In this document: piece by piece, positions 52,981 through 62,972 of the stretch | How the letters are laid out: each line of letters opens with the position of its first letter | Position numbering within the stretch: the stretch's first letter is position 1 | Assembly (NCBI GenBank): GCA_964507245.1 | Contig: CAZDQC010000003.1 | Span: 3,384 to 67,383, forward strand | Source: GCA-2731375 sp964507245 | GTDB taxonomy: Bacteria; Pseudomonadota; Alphaproteobacteria; GCA-2731375 | Direction: 5' to 3' | DNA length: 64,000 bases | Notes under the pieces: model-generated | Databases searched by the model: none | Told to the model about the DNA's origin: nothing | What the model saw: only the letters and a program-made list of their open reading frames with translations | Made by a program: the position numbers and the translations under genes

Positions 52981-54582
52981 CTACGCCGAGTCGGCGAGGA
53001 TCATATCAGCAGCCTTTTCTGCAATCATGACTGTGGGCGCATGGGTATTGCCAGACACCAAAGTGGGCATAATAGAGGCATCGACGACTCGTACGCCCTG
53101 CAATCCGCGCACTCGCAACTGGTCATCGACTACAGCCATGGCATCGTTATCTGGTCCCATTCGGCAGGTGCCTACCGGATGATAGACTGTGGAACCAGTG
53201 GTGCGGGCATAGGCAATCAATTCATCGTCGGTCTGGATATCAGGTCCCGGCTGCATCTCAAAGTCTACATACGACGCTAATGCGGGCTGGGCGGCGATAT
53301 CCCTAGCTATCCGCAGACCCGCAGTCAAAGCGGCACGGTCAATTTCGTCAGCTAGAAAATTAGGCCGGATTGCAGGCTCGCTGCCAGGCGTCTTGTCACG
53401 AATATGAATAGAGCCTCGGCTTTCCGGGCGTAATTGACAGGCCGCCAGGGTCATTCCAGGGTCGACGTCCAGGCTGCGATCCGTGTTCCCGGACAGACTG
53501 GCGTGGGCGCCGTGGAATTGTACATCCGGCGTTGCCAGTTCCGGCCGGCTGCGAACAAAACCATGAACGATGCCTGCTGTGTATGTCAGCACTCCGCGAC
53601 GGGCGATACCGTACTTTACGGCTTCGATAGCCAAGCGCCAGCCCCGGCTTTTTTCATTCAGTGTCCGAGCATTACGGACCCGCCAACTAACTCGGCTCAT
53701 ATAATGGTCGCGGTAATTCTCACCTACTCCAGGAAGTTCATGACGCACCTCGATACCCAGGTCTCGCAATAGGTCAGACTGCCCGATGCCGGACAATTCC
53801 AGAAGTTGCGGCGACTGCACGGCACCGGTGCTCAATATTACCTCGCGTCTGGCGTGTGCCTGGTGGAACTCATCTCCTACCTGATATTCCACGCCAGTGA
53901 CGCGCTTGCCGTCCATTAGCAGACGTGCTGCAATAGCGTTCGTTTGTATATGAAGATTCGCCCGGTGTGCCACTGGACCTAGAAAGGCCCGCGCTGCGCT
54001 GTGACGGCGGCCATGGCGTTGTGTCACTTGATAATAACCAAAGCCGTCCTGATTCTCGCCATTGTAGTCAGGGTTGATGCCGTATCCGGCTTGATCGCCG
54101 GCTTCGATCATAGCATCCAGCAGCCGGTCATTCTCCCGCATGTCGGCCACGTTCAATAAGCCGCTTCCACCGCGAAGATCGCTGCTCCCCCGCTCGAAAT
54201 TTTCCGACAATTTGAAAAAGGGCAGCACCTCGTCGAACGACCAGCCTCGATTGCCCATCTGGGCCCAGGTGTCGTAGTCCTGGGACTGGCCACGCACATA
54301 CAACATACCGTTTATGGAGGAGGAGCCGCCTAGGACTTTACCTCGAGGAATCGGGATTTTTCGGTTGTCAGTCGCTGCCTCCGGTTCTGTCTCAAAGCAC
54401 CAATTGACTGACGGGTCGTTCAAGGTCTTGTTGAAGCCAACGGGGATATGAATCCAAACGTTGCGGTCCTTACCGCCGGCTTCCAGAAGCAACGTCTTGG
54501 CCCGAGGCGGCACGGTTAGCCGGTTAGCCAGGACACATCCCGCTGAACCTGCGCCAATCACTACATAGTCGAACACCGCCAT
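52981..54582 (-). CDS. GMC-family FAD oxidoreductase (choline dehydrogenase-like)
   Basis: 533 aa. FAD motif VIGAGSAGCVLANRL (8-22), GGSSSINGMLYVRG near residue 84, and catalytic His468 (YHPVGTCRMG) with Asn512 (GNTHAPT). Oxidises an alcohol; the real substrate is not predictable from motifs. ATG at 54582 with GAGGGGA upstream; a longer upstream frame has no family sequence. Diverges from an alpha/beta hydrolase with only 49 bases between the starts. Confidence 0.92.
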   Translation of the reverse strand: MAVFDYVVIGAGSAGCVLANRLTVPPRAKTLLLEAGGKDRNVWIHIPVGFNKTLNDPSVNWCFETEPEAATDNRKIPIPRGKVLGGSSSINGMLYVRGQSQDYDTWAQMGNRGWSFDEVLPFFKLSENFERGSSDLRGGSGLLNVADMRENDRLLDAMIEAGDQAGYGINPDYNGENQDGFGYYQVTQRHGRRHSAARAFLGPVAHRANLHIQTNAIAARLLMDGKRVTGVEYQVGDEFHQAHARREVILSTGAVQSPQLLELSGIGQSDLLRDLGIEVRHELPGVGENYRDHYMSRVSWRVRNARTLNEKSRGWRLAIEAVKYGIARRGVLTYTAGIVHGFVRSRPELATPDVQFHGAHASLSGNTDRSLDVDPGMTLAACQLRPESRGSIHIRDKTPGSEPAIRPNFLADEIDRAALTAGLRIARDIAAQPALASYVDFEMQPGPDIQTDDELIAYARTTGSTVYHPVGTCRMGPDNDAMAVVDDQLRVRGLQGVRVVDASIMPTLVSGNTHAPTVMIAEKAADMILADSA

Positions 54583-54631
54583 CGCTTTGTCCCCTCTTTG
54601 TTTTGACATCATTCTAACGTTATCATTCGTC

Positions 54632-55399
54632 ATGCACGATACTTCCTTCTCTGTTACCGGCGATGGGCCTGTTGTGGTTCTGGTACATGGCATGGGGCTG
54701 AACTTGGATATGTGGCAGGGACAGCTCACCCCGCTTGCACGGAAATTCAAAATGTTGCGTTACGATTTGTTGGGTCACGGCAGAAGTCAGGCGCACCCAG
54801 GCCCCTATGAAATGGTTGATTTTGTGGACCAATTGGAGCGCCTGCTGGATCATTTGTCGATTGAACGCTGCCGTCTGGTTGGCTTTTCTTTGGGCGGGCT
54901 GATCGTCCAGGCATTTACCATCGCTTGCCCTACAAGAGTTTGTCGGCTAGCGGTTCTTAATGCCGGCTATGACCGTAGTGACAAAGACCGGGCCGGGATG
55001 ATAGAGCGGTTGCGGATCGCCCGGCAGGAAGGCCATGGCACAACGGTGGAAATGGCATTGGAGCGCTGGTTCACTGAGAAATTTGCCACCGATCACCCAG
55101 AAATCATAGATCAAGTTCGCCATTGGATGCACTCCAATGACCGAAATATCTATCCGGAAATCTACCGGGTTCTTGCTTTTGGTGATCAGGCGTTAGCGAG
55201 CGAAATTCCAAAGATTCGATGCCCCACCCTTGTTATGACCTGCTCAGATGACGTGGGCAGCCCACCAGACATGGCTCGGCGCATGGCTCAGGCCATCCCT
55301 GGCGCCGAATTGGCCATCGTACCCGAGTTGAGACATATGGGTTTGATGGAGGCGCCATCGGCAATTAATGAAATTCTTATTTCCTTTTTGGCGGCATGA
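54632..55399 (+). CDS. alpha/beta hydrolase, enol-lactonase-like
   Basis: 255 aa. Catalytic Ser86 (GFSLGGL), Asp207 area (CSDDVGSPP) and His235 (ELRHMGL); HGMGLNLDMW oxyanion loop near 19-28. Overall resembles PcaD-type 3-oxoadipate enol-lactonases and related C-C or ester hydrolases. It lies about 100 bases upstream of a thiolase on the same strand, which would suit degradation of ring-cleavage products. Confidence 0.85.
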   Translation: MHDTSFSVTGDGPVVVLVHGMGLNLDMWQGQLTPLARKFKMLRYDLLGHGRSQAHPGPYEMVDFVDQLERLLDHLSIERCRLVGFSLGGLIVQAFTIACPTRVCRLAVLNAGYDRSDKDRAGMIERLRIARQEGHGTTVEMALERWFTEKFATDHPEIIDQVRHWMHSNDRNIYPEIYRVLAFGDQALASEIPKIRCPTLVMTCSDDVGSPPDMARRMAQAIPGAELAIVPELRHMGLMEAPSAINEILISFLAA

Positions 55400-55501
55400 A
55401 AATTTTTTGGTGGCTGGTGTAAGTGGTCCTCCGTGGCTATATTGCCGAGCACTAACAAATCAGAAAAAAAGAACCGCCCAAAGGCATACGAGGAGTTCGC
55501 C

Positions 55502-56677
55502 ATGAGAGAAGCCGTCATTGTTTCCACCGCCCGCACGCCGATTGGCAAAGCCTATCGTGGCGCCTTTAACAACACGGAAGGTCCGATCATGACCGGCCAT
55601 GCCATTCAGCATGCCGTGGCCCGTGCGGGCATTGAGCCAGGCGAGGTCGATGACGTGATTATCGGCTGCGCTTTGCAGCAGGGCACCACCGGTGGAAACA
55701 CGGCGCGACAAAGCCTCCTGGCGGCCGGCCTGCCGGTGGAAGTCAGCGGCATGACCCTGGACCGGCAATGCTCCTCCGGCATGATGGCCATCGCCACTGC
55801 CGCCAAACAGGTGATTGACGATGAGATGCCTATTTGTGTAGGCGGCGGAGTAGAATCCATCTCCATGGTGCAAAACGGCGACATGAATACTCATGCCAAC
55901 GCCTCCGTTACCAGTAAGGCCAAGGATATCTATATGGCCATGTTAAATACAGCAGAGGTGGTTGCCGACCGCTACTCCGTCAGCCGCGACGACATGGACG
56001 CTTATGGTCTGCAAAGTCAGATGCGCACTGCAGCGGCGCAACAAGCCGGCAAATTTGACGAAGAAATCATGCCAATGACATCCATCAAATTGGTCACAAA
56101 CAAGGAAACCAAGGAAGTCACGGAAGAAGAAGTCACTTTGGATAAGGATGAAGGCAACCGCCCCTCAACCAATTTAGAGGGCCTGGTTGGCCTGAACCCA
56201 GTCTTCGAGGGTGGCACGATTACCGCGGGTAATGCCTCGCAACTGTCTGATGGCGCCTCCGCCGCGGTGGTAATGGACGCCAAGCTAGCCGAACAACGTA
56301 ACATCGAACCCCTTGGTATCTATCGCGGCCTAGCTGTGGCTGGCTGCGAGCCAGACGAAATGGGTATTGGGCCTGTGTTTGCCGTTCCGAAATTGTTGGA
56401 GCGAAACGGCCTGACGGTGGATGATATCGATTTGTGGGAATTGAATGAAGCCTTCGCGGTACAGGTACTCTATTGCCGAGAACGCCTGGGCATCCCCGAC
56501 GAGAAATTAAACGTGAACGGCGGCGCGATTTCAATTGGCCATCCCTATGGCATGAGTGGCGCCCGCATGGTCGGACACGCTCTGATCGAAGGTAAGCGTC
56601 GAGGCGCCAAGTATGTGGTTTGCACCATGTGCATCGGTGGTGGCATGGGTGCTGCGGGCCTGTTCGAGGTCGCCTAA
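55502..56677 (+). CDS. acetyl-CoA C-acyltransferase (thiolase)
   Basis: 391 aa. Acyl-accepting Cys90 (DRQCSSGM), base His347 (GHPYGMSG) and second Cys377 (CTMCIGGGMG). Cleaves 3-ketoacyl-CoA in beta-oxidation or condenses acetyl-CoA. ATG at 55502 (MREAVIVSTARTP) with GAGG-like purines upstream; the frame is open further upstream without homologous sequence. Downstream region to 56834 holds no gene. Confidence 0.94.
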   Translation: MREAVIVSTARTPIGKAYRGAFNNTEGPIMTGHAIQHAVARAGIEPGEVDDVIIGCALQQGTTGGNTARQSLLAAGLPVEVSGMTLDRQCSSGMMAIATAAKQVIDDEMPICVGGGVESISMVQNGDMNTHANASVTSKAKDIYMAMLNTAEVVADRYSVSRDDMDAYGLQSQMRTAAAQQAGKFDEEIMPMTSIKLVTNKETKEVTEEEVTLDKDEGNRPSTNLEGLVGLNPVFEGGTITAGNASQLSDGASAAVVMDAKLAEQRNIEPLGIYRGLAVAGCEPDEMGIGPVFAVPKLLERNGLTVDDIDLWELNEAFAVQVLYCRERLGIPDEKLNVNGGAISIGHPYGMSGARMVGHALIEGKRRGAKYVVCTMCIGGGMGAAGLFEVA

Positions 56678-56834
56678 CCCGCTCCGTTTTGATTTATAGG
56701 TTTCGTTGCGGGCGCCTGGTCCGGCCGGGCACCCAGCAGCCGTTCAAATCGTTTCAAAACCACTTGGTTCAGATCGGCGCAAAAGATGCTTGCGTCAATT
56801 TGCACGAATAAAGCGGAATAGGCCACCCGCACGA

Positions 56835-58346
56835 TTAGGATTTTGGTATCCGTACCAGAGCGATCAGAGGCAGCACCGCCAGGCTGGCGATGGTATAGGC
56901 CTTGAAGGCATTGATATAGCCAATCAGTGCTGCCTGCCGATCCATTTCGCTGCTAAGCGCGGCCAAACTGGCGCCACTATCTGTATTCCAAGCACCCAGG
57001 GACCAAGGCAGGGTCAAGACCTTGTTGAAATCAGAAATAAACTCGTTCATTTCTGCGTAATTTGCTGACGTGGAAATGATAACTATGGTAACCGAAAGAG
57101 AGATGAAAACAGCGCTGCCTAGGTTGCGCAGCATGTGATAAACCGCCGAAGCCTCATCCAAAAATTTGTTGTCCAGGGTGGCAAATGTGGCCACCGTGAG
57201 TGGCACCCAGATGATGCCGACGGCCATGCCTTGGAGGACGGAATTCAACCCCACGTCAATAATCGTCGCATTGGTATCAAAACTGGACATATGCAGGCCG
57301 GAAGCAACCTGGATCAAAAATCCAATGCTTATGCCGATGCGGGGGTCGATTTTGGATAGGAAGATTGCGGCGAAAAATCCGCCGATCGCCCCTGCCCCAC
57401 GTAAGCCCAATATGATACCGATTACACTGTCAGGGTAGCCCAGCAAGCCCTGCAACATGGGGGGCAGCAGCACCATCGGAGTAAAATTTAGCATGCCGTA
57501 AATTGCGACGATGATCAGGCCAATCAGGAAATTGCGGTTCAACAGCAGCCGGGGTTCTAGAAATGGTCTTTGGGCGGTCACGCTGTGCACCACAAACACA
57601 TGAAAGGCAACTAAAGCCAACACGGTTTCGATGATGATCTCGGGGCTTTCGAACCAGTCCAACCGCTGACCCCTGGACAGAAGCAATTGTAAGCAAATAA
57701 TCGCAACCGAAAGAGACAGGAAACCAGTCCAATCCAAAGTTACGCCCGATGGTCTGCTTTTGTCCGGCAGAAAAGCATACAGTCCCACCAGAGCAATGGC
57801 TCCGAAAGGCAAAAACATGAAAAATGCCGCCGGCCAGCCATAGTCCTCCGCTAGCCACCCCCCCCAGATAGGCCCGATGACCGGGCCGACCACCACCGCC
57901 ATACCGAACACGGAGGTGGCCACGCCGTGCTGATGTTTGGGGAAAGTATCAAGAATGACGGCCTGACCCAGGGGAATAAGCGGTGCTCCAAAGGCCCCTT
58001 GGGCAATTCGGAAAAGTACCAGCATCGGTAGATTGGTTGCCAAACCGCAAAACAGCGTGGCGACGGTAAAGCCCGCCATGCTCCCCAACATGACCTGCCG
58101 CCGACCAAACCGCGCCGCTAGCCAGCCTGACATAGGTGTCAAAACAGCCGTGGCTAATATGTTAAAGGTCATAACCCAGGCAATTTCATCCTGAGTGGCA
58201 GATAGTGAACCCTGCATCTGCGGCAGGACTACCGAGACCACCAGAATAGCCATGGCGTATTGCATGGTTGCCAGCGTGATGGAAATCAAAATAGCCCAAC
58301 GCCGGAGGACCGAGATGAACTCCGCCTGCTGTGTTACAGCTATCAT
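56835..58346 (-). CDS. MFS transporter, DHA2/EmrB family
   Basis: 503 aa, 14 predicted helices. ILVVSVVLPQMQGSLSATQDEIAWVM in helix 1-2, LAARFGRRQVM motif A and GAFGAPLIPLGQAVILD (motif C-like) fit EmrB-type proton-driven multidrug exporters. No EmrA membrane-fusion partner adjoins. Convergent with the thiolase gene. Confidence 0.88.
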   Translation of the reverse strand: MIAVTQQAEFISVLRRWAILISITLATMQYAMAILVVSVVLPQMQGSLSATQDEIAWVMTFNILATAVLTPMSGWLAARFGRRQVMLGSMAGFTVATLFCGLATNLPMLVLFRIAQGAFGAPLIPLGQAVILDTFPKHQHGVATSVFGMAVVVGPVIGPIWGGWLAEDYGWPAAFFMFLPFGAIALVGLYAFLPDKSRPSGVTLDWTGFLSLSVAIICLQLLLSRGQRLDWFESPEIIIETVLALVAFHVFVVHSVTAQRPFLEPRLLLNRNFLIGLIIVAIYGMLNFTPMVLLPPMLQGLLGYPDSVIGIILGLRGAGAIGGFFAAIFLSKIDPRIGISIGFLIQVASGLHMSSFDTNATIIDVGLNSVLQGMAVGIIWVPLTVATFATLDNKFLDEASAVYHMLRNLGSAVFISLSVTIVIISTSANYAEMNEFISDFNKVLTLPWSLGAWNTDSGASLAALSSEMDRQAALIGYINAFKAYTIASLAVLPLIALVRIPKS

Positions 58347-58588
58347 GATTTGGCCATATCACCCTACTTGACGGTTGGCTGCACGATGCTCGGCTGTCGT
58401 TATGGTTGGCGCAATGCTCAAATATCTAATTTGATCCAAGGGGGAAGCAAAGAAATTCTAGACAGTGAGCGTATCTCAGCACGGATATTTTAGGCACGCC
58501 CAATTGTTTGATGAGCTGACCACTTAGGCGCAAATGAGGGTATAAGGAATTACAGAAAAATGCCGTTATGGGAATGAAGCAGGTTTGA

Positions 58589-58798
58589 CTAAAGCAAACC
58601 CTCCTTCTGGGCGCGTTTGCGGGCCAGTTTGCGGGCGCGACGCACCGCTTCCGCCTTTTCTCGGGCACGACGCTCCGAAGGCTTCTCAAAATATTTTCGC
58701 ATCTTCATCTCGCGGAAGACGCCTTCACGTTGCAATTTCTTTTTTAGGGCGCGAAGGGCTTGATCTACATTATTGTCGCGTACGCTGACCTGTACCAG
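58589..58798 (-). CDS. rpsU: 30S ribosomal protein S21, apparent CTG start
   Basis: 69 aa: VQVSVRDNNVDQALRALKKK, then REGVFREMK, EKPSERRAREKAEAVRRARK and a basic tail, the S21 family pattern. The reading frame has a TGA upstream and no ATG, GTG or TTG before the conserved VRDNN. CTG at 58798 lies five bases after an AAGGAGAG Shine-Dalgarno and gives MVQVSV, matching the Met-Val-Gln start of other alphaproteobacterial S21. A CTG start is therefore the best reading; a sequencing error is the alternative. Monocistronic. Confidence 0.93.
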   Translation of the reverse strand: MVQVSVRDNNVDQALRALKKKLQREGVFREMKMRKYFEKPSERRAREKAEAVRRARKLARKRAQKEGLL

Positions 58799-58976
58799 TG
58801 GTTCTCTCCTTCAAAAACCGCGGAATTCTGGAATTTTCCAGCTGAATTTCCGGCGATCAAAAGATGCCTAGCTAGTCTGGAATGCCGGGCGAGAAACACC
58901 TTTCGCCGAGTACCGCCAGCCGATTGCCGCCGTATATAGACGAAAGACCAGGCAATGTGAAGGGTTGATCTAAGGC

Positions 58977-60227
58977 ATGCTTGACCCTTACTGCGACATA
59001 AACCAAGATTTCCTTGTGCCCATATTAATCCTTGCCGTCGTAGCCATGCTAATCCAACAAACCATGGCGACGGTGGCCAAAACCGCTATTCCAGTCCTGA
59101 TTCCCACCATCGCGCTAGAACTTGGGACCGCCTCTGAAGTGGTGCTCGCCTACACCTGGGTGCTTGCCTTTGTCGGCGTCCTCGTCATGGCAGGCTGCGG
59201 CACTTTTATTATCCGTTATGGCGGGATACGAATGAGCCAAATTGGAGGCCTGTTGATGGCCCTGGGGCTGGCCGTTTTCACGTTGAGCGGCCTGGACCTG
59301 TGGACTGGTTTTCTGGCCCTTGGTCTGGCAGCGATATTAATCAGTGCCGGCTCCACATCGGCGACGCCTGCCAGCTCGGAAATACTTTCCCGATATGCTC
59401 CAGCGAGAATAGCTCCCCTCATATTTTCCATCAAGCAGACTGGCGTGCCAGCCGGCATCGCCATCGCCGGCGCATTGCTACTGCCGTTGGCCGCCAGGAT
59501 CGGCTGGCAGGAAGCCGTTCTGGCTACTGCAGGCGTCTGCCTGTTAATTGCAGTCGGTCTACAACCGTGCCGCCGGGAATTAGATAGCACCCGCAATCCG
59601 CAGCAAAAACTCGCCTTTGGTGATGTGAAGGAGACCGTTTACTTCGTCTTGCGGCAACCGGCGTTGCGAAGCATGGCTATGGCGGCCTTTGTATTTGTCG
59701 GGTTGCAGGCTATCTTCACAAACTTCACCGTGGTCTATCTTTACGAAGAACTAAACTACACAGCTGTGCAGGCGGGTGCGGTCCTAGGCCTGACTACGTT
59801 GGTTGCTGTTCCCTCCCGAATATTATGGGGCGTGATGGCATCTACCGTCATATCAGCCCGGTTATTATTGGGGATTCTAGCAGCCGTCATGGCAATCGCC
59901 ACTGCGGTCATGGGCGGCTTTTCCACGGCCTGGAGTCAATGGCAGGTCTCGGCCGTCTGCATAGTAATCGCGATGACGGCGCTATCGTGGCATGGCGTTT
60001 TGCTTTCTGAGGTTGCTCGTATCGCTCCAGCTGGCTCCGTCGGGCGGTTGACGGGCGGCGTACTGGCCTTCGGCACCGCGGGTCAAGTTGCCTCTCCTAT
60101 CTTGTTTGGAGCCTTGTATTTTCCCCTCGGCTATCAGGCAGCTTATTTGGCTATAGCCTTTCCAGCGGCGGCTGTGGCGGTCGTTATGTTGCGCTCGCCT
60201 TCGGTGGCACCATCGGCCTCACCGTAG
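58977..60227 (+). CDS. MFS transporter
   Basis: 416 aa, 12 predicted helices with the central loop near residues 200-225. No strong subfamily signature; the IFSIKQTGVPAGIAIAGALLLP segment resembles cyanate/nitrate-type or sugar-phosphate-type MFS carriers. Substrate unknown. Its stop overlaps the end of the convergent LLM gene by nine bases. Confidence 0.82.
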   Translation: MLDPYCDINQDFLVPILILAVVAMLIQQTMATVAKTAIPVLIPTIALELGTASEVVLAYTWVLAFVGVLVMAGCGTFIIRYGGIRMSQIGGLLMALGLAVFTLSGLDLWTGFLALGLAAILISAGSTSATPASSEILSRYAPARIAPLIFSIKQTGVPAGIAIAGALLLPLAARIGWQEAVLATAGVCLLIAVGLQPCRRELDSTRNPQQKLAFGDVKETVYFVLRQPALRSMAMAAFVFVGLQAIFTNFTVVYLYEELNYTAVQAGAVLGLTTLVAVPSRILWGVMASTVISARLLLGILAAVMAIATAVMGGFSTAWSQWQVSAVCIVIAMTALSWHGVLLSEVARIAPAGSVGRLTGGVLAFGTAGQVASPILFGALYFPLGYQAAYLAIAFPAAAVAVVMLRSPSVAPSASP

Positions 60228-61283
60228 GTCCGGCAAGACCCGTTGTTCCAGCAATTCGATAGCACGCGGCGCATTAGGGTTTTGTGATAGGCCTAAGCGG
60301 CCACCGATCACCACCTTGTCCAGTTGCAGGGCCACTAGACCGCGTAGCCGTTTGAGGCATTGTTCCGGCGTGCCGACGATGGCGAATTGATCGATGAAAT
60401 CGTCCGTCAGTGTACTCGCCTGCCGGGAACCGCTCTGGGAATGCATGTTCATGTCATAATTCTGGATTAGGGCTCGCAGTGCCCCCTGAGCCTTTTCCGA
60501 CCATGGGCCCGTAACCCGTCCATGCATGATGTTAAAGCGTGCGAAGGTGGTCAGGCCGCCGCGTACTAAATCGCGCGCGGCGCCGATGTCGTCATGGCAG
60601 GCCAGATTTATGTAGGCACCAAAAGCAATGCCATCGGGATCTAAGCCAGCTTCACGCCGGGCCTCTCGAGCCACTTCAATGCCCCAAGCCAATCGGTTGG
60701 GATCTGCACCCAAGGAAAACATGACTCGCTCGGCGTGGCGGGCGCCAATGCTGATAACCTGGGGACCGGTTGCTGCTACCTCGACCGGCACCTTTTTTGT
60801 TCCTAGCATCCAGCGGATGCGGCTGTCTCTGGGCGCATCATGAAGACGCAACTCAGATATCGCTGGCGCATTGTCCTGGGGAATATCAATTTCATCGAAC
60901 GGCACGGCGTCGCCCCGCAAATAGGCCTGCAAATGGCGCAAATATGTTTCGAAATGACCCACCTTGCCCGGCGCCCGGCCCAAATGGGCGAGTGCGGAAT
61001 CGCCCCGGCCTATGCCCAAGACGGCGCGTCCTTCGGCCACACGTTGCACCGAGGCAATGGCCGTGGCATTCGCTGCCGCGTGCCGGGTGACTGAATTGGT
61101 CACAGCGGTGGCCAGGCCAATGCGCTCAGTCACCGTCGCCGCCATGGCCAAGGTCACATAGGGATCGCCCGACAGATTTTGCGAATCCACCACGGCCAAC
61201 CCATCCCAACCAGCCGCTTCCACGGTTCTTGCCAAGTTCATTGTGCCTCTGGGAGAGGCGGCCGCCGTGGTCCAGACCTCCAT
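60219..61283 (-). CDS. LLM-class flavin-dependent oxidoreductase
   Basis: 354 aa, luciferase-like TIM barrel that uses FMN or F420. TVEAAGWDGLAVVDSQ near 20-35, a GRAVLGIGRGDSAL segment near 86-99 and QFAIVGTPEQCLKRL near the C-terminus. Substrate unknown. ATG at 61283, with a GTG just before it. Starts 11 bases after the carotenoid-oxygenase-type gene, so the two are likely co-transcribed. Confidence 0.88.
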   Translation of the reverse strand: MEVWTTAAASPRGTMNLARTVEAAGWDGLAVVDSQNLSGDPYVTLAMAATVTERIGLATAVTNSVTRHAAANATAIASVQRVAEGRAVLGIGRGDSALAHLGRAPGKVGHFETYLRHLQAYLRGDAVPFDEIDIPQDNAPAISELRLHDAPRDSRIRWMLGTKKVPVEVAATGPQVISIGARHAERVMFSLGADPNRLAWGIEVAREARREAGLDPDGIAFGAYINLACHDDIGAARDLVRGGLTTFARFNIMHGRVTGPWSEKAQGALRALIQNYDMNMHSQSGSRQASTLTDDFIDQFAIVGTPEQCLKRLRGLVALQLDKVVIGGRLGLSQNPNAPRAIELLEQRVLPDLR

Positions 61284-61294
61284 CACTACTGCGC

Positions 61295-62731
61295 TTACAT
61301 CATATCACCGCGTGCCCAAGTGGCGTGGAAGCCTTCGGGCACCCGGCAGGGCAGGATCAACTTACAGACAGTGCCGTCACCTATGTTCTGGGCGTCAAAA
61401 ATGTGCACCTCGGATTGCTCGGCCTGGAGATTACGCACGAAAGATATGACGTAGCCATGATCTTCCGCGGTGGCGTTGGTGGCCGGCGCGAACGGCGCCT
61501 CGCTGTATTTGTAGTCTGGACCCTCGGAATAGTATTCGGAAGCCCCGGTATCCAAATCAAATTTGATTAGACCTGAAAAATTCATCGCCGGTTCGTGATT
61601 GATTTCGGCGCAATAAGCGTGTTTCATGTGCGTGCCCATGGTGGAGTTGTTCCAGGTCGGAAACTCCCCATTCAATTTATCATCCAACATGCCTTCCTTG
61701 GTGGCACCTGACTTTAGGTTGACGGACCAGGCGTAGAGCCGGGCATCCAGGCCGTGCCGGGCCATGATAGTAGTAATGGAACTGAGGTCCGGATTGCCCT
61801 GGGCATCATGATTGGGGTGGATACGGCAACCGATCATATGCAGCCAATCTCCTTCCTCCCAGGCGTTGATAGTGTGCAATATATAACAAGGATTGAACTC
61901 GTACCAACGGACCTCCTCGGGCCTACCATGGCGCGGGATGACGCCAAACCGAGCGGGCCAGTTTTCCTCAAATTTCAATTTTACGCGACCGCTCTTGTAG
62001 GCCTCTTCATCCCAGATCAGCGGCAAATCGTGGAGGATGGTATGTTTACGGGTAATCCACATATCGTGCGGCATCCGAGGACCGGGCAGCTCCACAGGAG
62101 TGAAGGCGGTCATTTCCCCTTCCTTATTAACCACGCCGTGATGCATGTAGGGAAAGTCGCGGCTGTAGTCAAAAAAGATGAATTCGTCAGTGCTTTCGTC
62201 AGTTTTCGAATGGGCTGAAATCTTCGTCGCGCGCTTACCCTTAAAATCCGACATGCCCAGGGGTTCCAGCGTCACAGGATCAACCAGATAGGGATCGCCG
62301 GAGATGTACCAGAGGCAAATTAGTTTTCCGGCATGCATCACCACGTCAGTATTGGCCGTATCCTTAAGCGGCATGTCTGGCCGATCGACCCTGCGCGGAT
62401 CAAGCATACCGCCCCACTGGGCCCGACCGGCCGATGCTTCCTCCTCAAAGCAAGTCGTCCGGATCCATTTGTTGCGATAGGTGGCGCGGCCGTCTTCAAA
62501 GTAAATGCCATGCAACATGCCGTCACCATCATATCGATGGTACCTGCCCAGGGGTTGAAACTGATTGTTGGGGCCGTTGCGTACGTAGGAACCATGCAAA
62601 TCCGAAGGCACTTCGCCAATGACCTTCATATCCTCGAATGGTACTACCCGCTCTTCGTTAACAGGGGTGTAGTTGCCTTCCAGATATTTGTTAACTGGAT
62701 AAATGGCTTTTCGTTTGGCGTTGCTCGTCAT
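61295..62731 (-). CDS. carotenoid cleavage oxygenase family protein
   Basis: 478 aa, seven-bladed beta-propeller non-heme Fe(II) dioxygenase. Candidate four-His iron centre: His in KISAHSKTD, in MPHDMWITRKH, in CYILHTINAWE and in PEGFHATWA. N-terminal GSYVRNGPNNQF and YDGDGMLHG are family signatures. Members split carotenoids, apocarotenoids or stilbenes such as lignostilbene; which one applies is not decidable here. ATG at 62731 with GGGGA upstream. Confidence 0.92.
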   Translation of the reverse strand: MTSNAKRKAIYPVNKYLEGNYTPVNEERVVPFEDMKVIGEVPSDLHGSYVRNGPNNQFQPLGRYHRYDGDGMLHGIYFEDGRATYRNKWIRTTCFEEEASAGRAQWGGMLDPRRVDRPDMPLKDTANTDVVMHAGKLICLWYISGDPYLVDPVTLEPLGMSDFKGKRATKISAHSKTDESTDEFIFFDYSRDFPYMHHGVVNKEGEMTAFTPVELPGPRMPHDMWITRKHTILHDLPLIWDEEAYKSGRVKLKFEENWPARFGVIPRHGRPEEVRWYEFNPCYILHTINAWEEGDWLHMIGCRIHPNHDAQGNPDLSSITTIMARHGLDARLYAWSVNLKSGATKEGMLDDKLNGEFPTWNNSTMGTHMKHAYCAEINHEPAMNFSGLIKFDLDTGASEYYSEGPDYKYSEAPFAPATNATAEDHGYVISFVRNLQAEQSEVHIFDAQNIGDGTVCKLILPCRVPEGFHATWARGDMM

Positions 62732-62972
62732 GATGGTCCCCAATAAGTTCGTGGCAATACCGACCGCAATCTCGGCAAAGAGATCATCGGATTAGAGTAA
62801 AGCATATTTAACTAACAAAAATGAACTTTCATCCAGTTGGATTAGGCGAGGCATTGCGCTATTGGCTCGGTTCGCCAGAAACACTGTAGTCGGCAATTCC
62901 ATCGAAAATCTTTTCTCCGAACCAATTCCTGCTTATACTTCCTGAATTGGCGGCAGTAACGGAGCAACCGAA

